From positions 62,001 to 126,000 of the forward strand of contig NKYR01000067.1 in the NCBI GenBank assembly GCA_003184365.1: DNA of 64,000 bases, read 5' to 3'. The translations under genes and the position numbers were made by a program. This document shows positions 23,254-32,512 of this stretch, piece by piece. Below the pieces are notes generated by a model. That model was given only the letters and a program-made list of their open reading frames with translations. It searched no databases and was not told the DNA's origin. Origin of the DNA: Evernia prunastri. Lineage: Eukaryota > Ascomycota > Lecanoromycetes > Lecanorales > Parmeliaceae. How positions within the stretch are numbered: the stretch's first letter is position 1; every line of letters starts with the position of its first letter.

Positions 23254-25100
23254 TTACTCTTCATCCCCACCCGCCTCCGTCCCCTCAACCTCCTCCCCAT
23301 CCTCCTCCTCAAAGGTCCCCGCCGGCACCTCATACAGTCTCAATAGAGCCTTGTTGGGATCCTTTACCAGGACGTATTTGCCATCTTTCATACTCCGGCA
23401 CATATCGACAATGGTCCGTACGATACCCCAGCCATTAGCGAGGTTGAGATTCATTTGCTCGGCGAATTTCCGGGGATCGTAGCCGACAACGCCGAGGATG
23501 ACATGTCGGTCGGGGATTTTGGGGGAAGCTCGGGAGACGAAACTGTTATCAAGTGTTAGAAGATGGTGTGGGATAGGTAGATGGACGTTGAAACATGCTT
23601 ACCCAAGCTTCATCACGTCTGCACCAGCCAAGATAGCCTGTGTAGCCCATCTCGCCAACTTGCAGCTGTTGTTCTTCATCTCCGTGGCGACCACCGCACC
23701 GCGCTGGCTCGTAAGTTTGGCCCTCCAGTCTAGGGCACCACCGCTGCCCTGCGCCTTATGGTCGAACTCGTTCAGAGCTTTCAGGGTGAGCAACTGATCT
23801 TCGCCGCTGATATTGTTCTTTACGACCGCGTCGATCTCTGTGCGGACGATCAGATGGAGAGGATCTTCGTCTTTCTCGAGCGAGAGGTCAAAGCGTCTGT
23901 ATTTGTAGGCTTTCGATGCTAAAGGTTCGGTCTCTTCTGACGGGTTATAGAAGGGGTTTTCGTTCTGCATTTCCAACTTGCTCGTTTCACTCTCCATGAC
24001 GGTTTGATTTGCAAAGTTGTGGTTGATAAAAGTAGCTTCGAGCGCCAAGGCGCCGGGGAAATTGATGCTGTCTTTGTTACCTTCGCTCGCCTCCAGAGGC
24101 GCATCCGCAGCATTTTCGTTCACAGATACCATATCCAGCGATGATCCATCTCGTTTGTCGAGGTATATCTTGCTACCTTGCTTCGTGATGACTAAATCCC
24201 AACTGTAGACGGATCGAGGAGCGCACATGAGCATGGAGAGGATGTTGTCGGTAGCGAAAATCGTGGCTTCGTCTTTTTCCGCCAGCTCTTGAATGATGGG
24301 ATCTGAAGAGGTGGTGACATTGTACGCGGCGCGATCCACAACGTTGAGTTTCCGCTCTGTATTCTTGACGGGAGGCTTATCGTAGTTGCGGTCGTAGTAG
24401 TAGAGGAAGCCGTAGCTATCGATATCTTCACCGGTTGAGGTTTCGAGATTGAGCTTCAGTAGCCGAGCGAAATCGATCTCTTCTAACATGGTCCAGTCAG
24501 GCTTGATGTTCACAGACGAGTCGCGATTCCGTTGTGGCTTGTCGTAATCCTTCCAGCCAAACCTCCTTCCACCTCGTCCGCCTCGAGCACCTCCCCGTTG
24601 GTCGTAGAGATAGGCTTGTTGACCACCACGGCCGCCCACCCTTGAGTTTTGGAAGGTGCCTCGCCCTCCGCGTTGGTCACGGCCGCCTCGCCCCCGACCT
24701 CGGAATATGGTACCACCGCCACGTCCAAAACCTCGAGTCTTGGTTGAGGTGCGGGTATTATCGACCACGGAGAACGAGGATTCGTCTTCTGCTACTTGAA
24801 CTGCGAATAAACTTGATGTACCGGCACCGTAGACTTGCTGGTCTGGGAACATTGTCAGCTCTGACTTGGTCCCAGTCTTCCAAATGTCATACCCCTATAG
24901 TTCCTGTTATACTGCTGCCTTCCTCCTCGTCCATCCCTGTCTTTGCCCTCCGTTGTCCAGTCTGCCATCCGCCCCAGCTTGTCTCCCTTCGAGTATGGTG
25001 CGTATGGAACGCCATTTACTAGGGCATCTGTAGTGGTAGGTGGGCCCCATGAGTCTTCAGACGGCAGCGCCGTGACTATCGAGGAAAGGGAAATCGGCAT
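23254..25100 (-). CDS. Translation initiation factor eIF3 subunit D
   Basis: Three exons on the minus strand (25100-24893, 24842-23603, 23542-23254) give 578 residues, as expected for fungal eIF3d. Introns are 50 nt (GTATGA/TCCCAG) and 60 nt (GTAAGC/AACAG). The N terminus has the family signature (EDSWGPP, then VPYAPYSKGDKLGRMADW). An Arg-Gly-rich segment (about 100-150) could bind RNA. The central domain contains DWTMLEEIDFARL, SYGFLYYYDRNYDK and ATDNILSMLMCAPRSVYSWD, and the C-terminal half has ADVMKLGFVSR and DRHVILGV, ending in an acidic tail. The subunit is part of the eIF3 complex on the 40S ribosome and in animals has cap-binding activity on selected mRNAs. It is divergent from the TRAPP subunit gene. 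Confidence 0.95.
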
Positions 25101-25400
25101 ATTGTAGGCGGATACTGATTATGGCCGTTGTGGGCGGAGGTCAAAAGTTCGTGAAATATTCGGCTATTCATCGGTGGGAAGAAGCGCTATTCCCTCTTTG
25201 GTCCATTACTTCCTCTCTGCCTTTCTCCCACCACTTTCTTTCACCAGCAGGCCTGCAATGAGAACGTGGTCCGAGAAAGGAGATGATACCGAGTTGTCCG
25301 TCATGACACTCCGAACAGGGCGATATAAAAGTGGAAACTCCAAAGATTAGCTTATAATCACGAACTTGGCTCCCAGGACTTGTAGCTAAGGCTCGACATT
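25101..25400. promoter_or_regulatory. Shared divergent promoter eIF3d / Trs23
   Basis: Only 300 bp separate the two start codons, so the promoters must overlap or abut. No specific motif was assigned. Confidence 0.5.
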
Positions 25401-25930
25401 ATGTAGGTCAAGCATGATCACCTATAAGATTTTACTGAGCATGTACAGGGTCGTCTACTCACTTGTAATTATCAACAAGGCCGGCGGCCTAGTCTACAAC
25501 CGCGACTTCAACAATGCTCTCAACAAAATCTCCGTCAACGACCTGCTAGTCCTTGCCGGCACATTTCACGGGTATGGCCTTTTCTAGTCCGTACTGCGAT
25601 TTCACGATTCGGTCGAAAGTAACCAGCGGCAGTGTCCACGCAATCACCAAATCCCTCACGCCTTCCTCCCTCGGCATTCCATCCAATCAGCGAACAGGCA
25701 TTGAAGTCCTTGAATCTTCCCATTTTCGCTTGACGTGCTTCCAAACGTTCACAGGCACGAAGTTTCTCTTGTTCACGGAACCACACCAGCCAAACGTCGA
25801 CATCATCATAAGGAAGGTGTACGAACTATATGCGGACTACGTGACGAAGAATCCTTTCTATCAGTTGGAAATGCCGATTAGGTGTGAGGCGTTTGATCGG
25901 TATTTGACGACGTATATGAGAGCGAGATGA
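25401..25930 (+). CDS. TRS23: TRAPP complex subunit Trs23 (sybindin/TRAPPC4)
   Basis: The best model has three exons: AT at 25401-25402, then 25449-25571 and 25633-25930, giving 140 residues. The first intron (46 nt, GTAGGT...TACAG) would split the start codon, so the protein starts MVVYSLVIINKAGGLVYNRD. If that intron is not used, an ATG at 25441 gives MYRVVYSL in the same frame. The second intron (61 nt, GTATGG...GGCAG) joins LAGTFHG to VHAITKSL. Conserved features are the longin-like fold with the FHG-VHAI junction, ESSHFRLTCFQTFTGTKFLL and the tail QLEMPIRCEAFDRYL. TRAPP is a Rab (Ypt1) exchange factor and tether in ER-Golgi and autophagic transport. The family is clear; the start is uncertain. 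Confidence 0.9.
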
Positions 25931-26569
25931 TCCCTCCAAAAGGAGAGGATACTGTGAAGGATACAGATGGCATGCAACGAGAACTTGAGTGTTCAACATG
26001 GACTGTGGAATACGATTGGCTCCAGGAAGACAATGATGGGATTGGGAACCACGTTTCACACGCCAGTGACGCACATGAGCAAAGATCTTTCCTTCCAAGC
26101 GTGCACATCCGCGGTGGTAGATCTGTCCACGTGACCCCGGACGTTTTCGTGATGTTTGAAATGTCTCCAAAGCTAGACCACGTACCTCCGATCTGTGGTC
26201 TGGAGGTATTTAGTTTGTGTTAGGTTCGAATCCTAATGGCGCTGGTTCTAGTGGTGAAGTGGGCTTCTTATTTTCTATTCATTGATGTGGCAGTAGTAGT
26301 GAGGCGGTAGAAATAGAGGTGTCGAAATAACAGCTCAAGACGTTCGTGAGGCTTACCACCAATCACCACTGCCACTATGAACAGAAAGTCTTCACTTACA
26401 ACACCTGTGGTCTTAAATCTTGATAGGCTGATTCATTCTTTGCTACAAGTCTGCGCAACACAGGTACATACGCCAGCTTCCACAAGCGTTCCTCGAGGTC
26501 CTTTTTAGCCGCCCTCATCACCACCATAACCGTGCCCCCCTCGCTCCCCATTTCACCTACATCCTCATA
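25931..26569. other. Intergenic region Trs23 to RPB4
   Basis: About 640 bases. It contains an inverted repeat AGACCAC (26175-26181) with GTGGTCT (26195-26201) and, just after it, a perfect tRNA B-box-like GGTTCGAATCC (26223-26233). No matching A box or acceptor stem was found upstream, so no tRNA is called. The rest shows nothing recognisable. Confidence 0.5.
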
Positions 26570-27179
26570 ATGGCGCAGACGAACGCCACGGCGCCCACCT
26601 CGAGAGCTCGCGAACAAGTCGGCGGCGATGAAGAAGCCACCTCGGATCTCAAGCTCGGCGAATTCCAGAACGTGCACTCGATGAGCCTTTCAGAAGCACG
26701 GGCCCTCATAATCGCGATATTAGCACACCGAGCGACAACGAAAAAGGTTGAAGAGACTGAGTAAGTCTGCTTGATCCGTCGCCAGGGTGAGGAGGGGGAA
26801 GAAGGCAAGACATCAAAAACGGAGGGATCCATGCTGATTCGTTGCATGTAGGACGTTGATCAAGACGCAAGACTACTTGGACGTTTTCGCGCGGTTCAAG
26901 AATACCGAAAATATTACGGCCGTAGAGCGTGTACTTGGGGCGCAACCGCAGCTGGAACCCTTTGAGAAGTCGCAGCTAGGTATGGCTCCTTCCATACAAT
27001 TCCACAAATGTCTCAAGGGCATGGAGGGGCTGACGACTCCTGGGGCGGAAGCGAGTCTATGTTGCGAAAGTGCTGAAGAGGCGAAGACGTTGATACCCAG
27101 TCTGACGAACAAAATCACCGATGTGGACTTGCAGGACATATTGGATGAGATCACTAAGTTGAGGACTTTTGTGGATTGA
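26570..27179 (+). CDS. RPB4: RNA polymerase II subunit Rpb4
   Basis: Three exons (26570-26760, 26852-26979, 27052-27179) give 148 residues, the usual fungal length. Intron 1 is 91 nt (GTAAGT donor, ATGTAG acceptor). Intron 2 is 72 nt (GTATGG donor, GCTGAC branch site, GGAAG acceptor), is divisible by three and has no stop. Conserved Rpb4 features are LKLGEFQNVHSMSLSEARAL, TLIKTQDYLDVFARFKN and the HRDC-like end with LCCESAEEAKTLIPSL. Rpb4 pairs with Rpb7 to form the stalk of RNA polymerase II, acting in initiation, RNA exit and mRNA decay. Intron 2 is inferred because removal restores the family continuity (EKSQL-ASLCCESAEE). Confidence 0.93.
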
Positions 27180-27554
27180 GAGGTGAGTGAGAGAGAGGAC
27201 CAAGCTAAAAGAACGAGATCACGAATTGGGCCCGGAAATGAGGAAGGCTTATAATATGAAATCTGGGCTATTGAGTTGGATGAAGAAAATCTGCACCAAC
27301 ACCTGACAGGATGCTTCGTGGAACACCCCTGGAAGCTTTGGAGCTTTGAGATGGTGAGCGTTTTGTGTTCAAGTGCCGCGGGACCAAGAATGAGCGTGGT
27401 GTTTGGCGTCTGGTTCGAGAAAGGAGGTCGAAAAGTGTATGCATATTGACTAGGCGCAGAACTTAAGAGTTCTTGGAGAGATACCCTTCTTATGCTGCGA
27501 GCAAACGCTATCTATGCTTGACCTGCCCAAACGCCTCGCTGTGAGTGGGTAAGA
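27180..27554. other. Convergent 3' region RPB4 / RPN10
   Basis: 375 bases between the stop codons of convergent genes; nothing recognisable beyond purine-rich sequence just after RPB4. Confidence 0.5.
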
Positions 27555-28693
27555 CTAATCTGTGTCCATATTGTCCCGGTCTTTCGTTTCGTCCACGTCT
27601 GTTTCTATCTTATCCATCGCAGGATGCTCCTTGTCTTTCTTCTCTTCCACTTCTGGCTTCGAAACAGGAGCATCCGCAGTTCCACTCGCTTCACCGTCTG
27701 CATTGAGTAATGGCTGGCTCTCCGAGCTTCCACCTTCCTCCGGTATGCCTTCTAGCGTTGGCTCCTGCGCGTTTTCTCCAGCTTTTCCCTCCTTCTCTTG
27801 TCGGGCCTTTTCTTCGTCCATACTCATCCTCAAGGCAAGCGCAAGCTCCGGATCTGCGCTTGGATCAACGCCGAAATCAAAACCTCCTCCGCCTGCATCT
27901 GCACCGGCGTCACCTCCACTCTCACCACCTCGCGGGGCAACACCCTCTCCGGCTAATATAGGCGTAGATATGATGTGGTCACTCAGTAAACTAGGGCCTG
28001 GTTGAATAATCTCCAGATGCGAGCCATCTCCGCCTTTTATGTTTTCGTTGAACGCTTCTAGCTTCTTTGTGTTTTCTGGGTCCAGATCACCAAAGGCGAT
28101 GAAGTCGATCGAGACGTTGTTCTTCTTCATCTTCCGAGCAAGCTTGACGAGGTTCTTTTCGTCTTCGTCGATGGGGGAGCAGGTGAAGACTATGATGCGT
28201 TGTCGTTGGGACTTATTTTGGCGGTGTTTGAGCGCGAGCTAGAAGATGCGATCAGCATCTAGGGTCATTCTTGGACTATAGCGTAGACATACACCTGCTA
28301 TTTGTATAGCTGTAGCCAGATGCGTGCTTCCCCTTATCTTCGTCCGGTGCATCCCATCAAGTAGCTTTCCGAACTCCGTAGTCAGGGTCACCAACATCTC
28401 TGGTCCCTTGCCGGCCATGTTCATCAGACCAACGGAGGATTCTGGATTCGCTTGGGTTTTGGCGGAAAATATGAGGTTGACGGCGTCGGCTTGGGCTTCC
28501 CATCTCGATGGTCTGAGAAGGTCAGGAATCGTCCACGAGTGATGAAAGCTCATAAGGCTGAGTCTTACACATAATCGCCATTTCTACTGCTCTCACTGTT
28601 GTCCAGCCTGGCAGTTGCTCGTGTTAGCTATGGCACGAGCGACTTGGAAAATGAGCAACAAGCCTACACTATCATCGTTGCCTCAAGCACCAT
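27555..28693 (-). CDS. RPN10: 26S proteasome ubiquitin receptor Rpn10
   Basis: Four exons on the minus strand (28693-28668, 28607-28569, 28512-28293, 28238-27555) encode 322 residues. Exons 1 and 2 are only 26 and 39 nt, with introns of 60, 56 and 54 nt. The spliced N terminus reads MVLEATMIVLDNSESSRNGD, the hallmark of Rpn10, followed by the VWA domain (to about residue 190; RGSTHLATAIQIAGLALKHR spans intron 3). A single ubiquitin-interacting motif lies at about 223-239 (DPELALALRMSMDEE). The tail is acidic and Ser/Glu-rich. Rpn10 sits in the 19S regulatory particle between base and lid and captures polyubiquitin chains. It is divergent from the borealin gene, 256 bp away. Confidence 0.95.
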
Positions 28694-28949
28694 CTTGCCG
28701 GTCGATGTAAGAAGAGAAAGTGGAAATAATTTCGGTTTTAATATAGGAAAATAGATGAAGAGGCAGGGTGTTGAATAATCTGTAGGTGGAGCTCGAGCAT
28801 GAGACGGACGATGGCGCCAAGACCGCCAGCCCGCTAATCCCTGCGCCAATCTTTGTTTACACAAACTCGAACTCCTCACTGCAGTGTCCTCCGAAGTTGT
28901 CAATCTAGCCGCGCTCTCACATCTACTTAGCCCCGTCCCAGTGACTATC
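28694..28949. promoter_or_regulatory. Shared divergent promoter RPN10 / borealin-like gene
   Basis: 256 bp separate the two start codons. I looked for the proteasome-associated control element GGTGGCAAA and did not see an exact match. No other element is assigned. Confidence 0.45.
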
Positions 28950-30145
28950 ATGGCGCCTGCTCGCACGAAAAAGGGGCAATCCTCGACCGAAATCAGCTCC
29001 ACGGCGCGCCCCCAAACTGTTACTCTCCAGTCGCCTGCGAGAACGCCGGTACAAAGTCCCCAGAAGAGGAGCATTACGGTTACGGAAGGACAGAAGCAAG
29101 CTTTGATTGATAACCTACAATTGGAGAGTGAGAATTCCGGAAGCCACAGCATGACTTAAGCATTGACCTCCTCCCAGTCACGGAACGTGCGCGAAAGCTA
29201 CGGGCTCAATACGCTCTTCAAGCTCAAAGTCTGAGGACTCGAATTGAACTGCGAATAAACCGCATTCCGACGTCTTTACGCAGAGCAAACATGGGGGAAC
29301 TTTGGGAAAACTACCTGGAGATGTCGGATCAAACGCAACAGAGCGCGCCTCCAGAGGAGCAGGGCGTAGAAGTTGCGTCTTCGAGCGTGCCTAAGCCCAT
29401 TTTCGTGCCAGAAGAATGCGGTTCAGCAGAGATATCCAAAGTCCGCGGCACAAAGCGAACCAGGCGAGTTCCTATGTGCGGTGTAGCCATCAATTTGATT
29501 CTAACGAGCCGTAGCGACGCAATGGACTCGGCAGACAAAGAAAACAACGCCGATTCCATAGAAACCATACCCAATCCCAAGAAGCGAGCCAAGATGACAA
29601 CAAATACAAAATCGCGTCAAGCTACGAACCCGTCCACAGTCCTTTCCCCAAAGTCAGCCAACTCACGCACCCTTCCCCAATCGCCAGTTCGCCCAGAGCT
29701 CAAGTCGCCACAAAAACTATATTTTGCGCATCCAACTTCACCTCTGAAACCGATCTCGCCTGTCAAAATGGCATCACCTGCCAAAGCTGCCGCGGCAGCA
29801 GCGACAGCCAACCTAGCCAGCATGGTGAACGAGAAAGCCAAGCCCGGGCGTCCGAAAGCAGCCGCGGGTCGTAAAGCTAGCAATCCTACGACATCAAAAG
29901 CAGCACCAGGGCGGCCAAAGCGGGGCGCGCATGTTGCCAAAGACGCGGAGGATGTGAGGAAAGTGAGCAATGAAAGCACGATATCGAGCATCTCTACGGG
30001 TACCACTATTGTGAAGAATGCGAGAAAGGCGACCACAGCAGCTGCAAAGAAGAATGATATTGAGGTACGTGCCGTGGGGAAGAAGGTTGCTGCGGGCGCT
30101 GCGATGCCACCGCCCGGAAGAAGAGTCTTGAGAAAAAGAGCATGA
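28950..30145 (+). CDS. Borealin-like (Nbl1) chromosomal passenger protein
   Basis: Exon 1 (28950-29127) joins exon 2 (from 29178) through a 50-nt intron (GTGAGA donor, TCCCAG acceptor). The junction rebuilds the borealin N-terminal helix: LQLEITERARKLRAQYALQ followed by SLRTRIELRINRIPTSLRRA. In the family this helix forms a three-helix bundle with survivin/Bir1 and INCENP/Sli15, placing Aurora B kinase at centromeres and spindle midzone. The rest (to 30145) is basic, Ser/Pro/Ala/Lys-rich and disordered, with many SP sites (possible CDK targets) and three copies of a PGRPK-type AT-hook-like motif. A possible GC-AG intron (29464-29514, 51 nt, CTAAC branch site) would shorten the product from 381 to 364 residues. 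The family is clear from the N-terminal helix; the tail is not alignable by eye. Confidence 0.82.
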
Positions 30146-30464
30146 GTAGCTGGCTTTTTTAATTAGTGGTTGGGTTGGATAAGTCACGTAGTGTGCTTTG
30201 CGTTCAAAGCGTTGCAAACCAAGGGGAATTATTGATTATGCAGACTTGCCCCCTTGTTTTGTAGGACATCAAATCTTGTGCAAAAATTCCTTGAGAGGAC
30301 TGGCGGATACCGTCCTGTAAACCCTAAAACTTCAATATCGATTCATAACTCTTGGAAAAGTCCCTTCGGTTTCTATAAGCTTACGAGTCCCAGAAAATCT
30401 GCCCCCCAACCGTGTGACACCATGAGACAGCCCTGGTAGACTGATCAGAAATAAATGAAAAGCC
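30146..30464. other. Intergenic region borealin to TRM5
   Basis: 319 bases without a credible frame, holding the borealin 3' untranslated region and the TRM5 promoter. Confidence 0.5.
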
Positions 30465-32193
30465 ATGAACGAATCCTTTGAATCTGCCATGTTTCATCCG
30501 CCCATCAATCGGGCCATGCGAGCTCTTGATCGTTCTTTCTTTAAAAAAAGAGTCCAACTATCTGCAGCGAGAATACGTGATAACAAGCAGATTTCAAAAT
30601 ACCGGACGGAACTGGGTCGTGATCTGTTGAAGCTTGACCGTATGCCACCGGTCAGATCTGTAAGGGATTCCGAAGGGCAGGAGGCTAAGGCGCTGCTTCT
30701 GAGACCTGAGGTCAAGCCAGATGGTAACATGGCTTCTTTTGCCTTTTTTTCTTTTTTTCCCTCCCAATAAAGGGACAGATCGAGCAGGAACAGGGCTGAG
30801 GTACTGTCAGATACTTCTACATGGAGTCCAAGGCTCTCCGAGTTGGTCAAGACTTCTCAAGTCAGTCTCTTGCCATATGATCTCGAATTAGACTACGACT
30901 ACTGGAACTACCGTATGTACGTGCAAGACGAAGCTATCGTGTTGAACAGTATCGCTCACTATCCACCAGATGACATAATGAGTGCCATACTCCCAGAAGC
31001 CGAGCAAGACGAACTACCCACCGGATTCAGCATCGTTGGCCACGTCGGTGCGTTTGTAGGGTCCCATTTTTACCAAAAAAAAAGCAGATTAACGCCGGAA
31101 CTGACTGACCATGTCCCCCCCTCCCCCAAAAGCCCACCTGAACCTCCGGGAGCAATACCTCCCGCACAAGAACCTCATCGCGACCGTCCTCCTGGACAAG
31201 AACCCCACGATCCGCACCGTCATCAACAAGACGGACGAGGTCGGCGAGCGGAACGAGTACCGCACCTTCAGCTACGAGCTCCTCGCCGGCGACCCAGACC
31301 TCCGCGTCGAGATCCACGAGGAGGGCTGCCGCTTCCGCTTCGACTACGCCAGGGTGTACTGGAACAGCCGGCTCAACACGGAGCACCGGCGCCTGGTCGC
31401 GCGGTTCCGGCCGGGAGAGGCCGTCTGCGACGTCATGGCCGGCGTGGGGCCGTTCGCCGTGCCGGCCGGGAAGAAGAACGTGTTCGTGTGGGCTAACGAT
31501 CTGAACCCGGACAGTTTCGCGGGCCTGGACGATGCCGTCCGGAGGAACAAGGTGCGTGTGTGTGTTGCCCCCCGATCGAACCTACATCCCGCTCTCTCCG
31601 AAACGGCGTGAAAAGTATTCACCAGAAAACAGGTTGACCGGTTCGTCAAAACCTTCAACCAAGATGGCCGGGCCTTTATTCGCTCCTCGGCGGCACACTT
31701 GCTGGAGACGGACACCGAAGTCGACATATCCAGACAGGTGTCTCGCGTCAAGCGACCGACAGCATCAGCCGTCAAGCCAACAGCAACCCTGACTTCGCCA
31801 AAGACTTTCAACCACTACATCCTCAACCTTCCGGCAAGCGCCATCACATTCCTTCCCTCCTTCATCGGCCTGTACGCAGGCCGCGAGAAACTCTTCGCGC
31901 CGATTACAGATGTCAAACTGCCGATTTTACATGTACATTGCTTTAGTACGAAGAGCGACGACAACAAGGCGGAGGAGGTGAAGATTTGCAAGGAGGTCAG
32001 TGAGCAACTAGGGTATGAGATGAGACCGGGTGATATTGAGACAGAAGGAGAGGTGCAGGTCTGGGATGTTAGGGACGTAGCGCCCGTGAAAAGAATGTTT
32101 TGTGCCAGTTTTCGTTTGCCGGGCGAGGTCGCTTTCAGGGCAGCAAAGAATGAGAGAGGAATGCAGCATTTACCCCCAACAGAGCGTATTTGA
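30465..32193 (+). CDS. TRM5: tRNA (guanine37-N1)-methyltransferase Trm5
   Basis: Four exons (30465-30723, 30811-31047, 31133-31551, 31633-32193) encode 491 residues; introns are 87, 85 and 81 nt. Conserved features are the start MFHPPINRAMRALDRSFF, the join KPDDTSTWSPRL, then VGHVAHLNLREQYLPHK, the AdoMet-binding DVMAGVGPFAVPAGKKN with ANDLNP, and the catalytic NLPASAITFL. The enzyme makes m1G37 beside the anticodon, preventing frameshifting, in cytosol/nucleus and mitochondria. Two in-frame ATGs exist: 30465 adds MNESFESA ahead of the family-typical MFHPP at 30489 (483 residues). Exon 3 is odd: only 7 of its 139 full codons end in A or T by my count, unlike exons 2 and 4. The call itself is secure. 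Confidence 0.94.
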
Positions 32194-32512
32194 GTCGGAT
32201 AGGATTCATAACTTAAATGTACTGTGATCGATATTTGCAGCTTTTAGCCCATCATGATACATCGTTCAACTCCAAGCAGTCCATCGTAAATCAGGTGACC
32301 AATCCACCTGGCGGCCAACATTCGCCTTGCGCTTGCTCCGAGAAAGATACAACTTCACCAAAAACGCCTGTCGCTCACGTCATATCAAGACATATCGTGA
32401 AGAAAACACCTATAGAAAGCACAGTGGTCTCGTAGCATTGCAAGAGAAGGAAATGAGTTGGTTGTAAAGTACAATTCGGATTTTGGGAGCGACCCGTCCT
32501 GTCGTACCGGGT
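32194..32512. other. Convergent 3' region TRM5 / RIM15
   Basis: 319 bases between two convergent stop codons. Nothing recognisable. Confidence 0.5.

Noticed and set aside
26220..26300. tRNA gene, possibly permuted (T arm followed by a D-arm-like GGTTCTAGTGGT)
   Set aside because: No acceptor stem or anticodon arm could be paired in either order, and permuted tRNA genes are not known to me in fungi.
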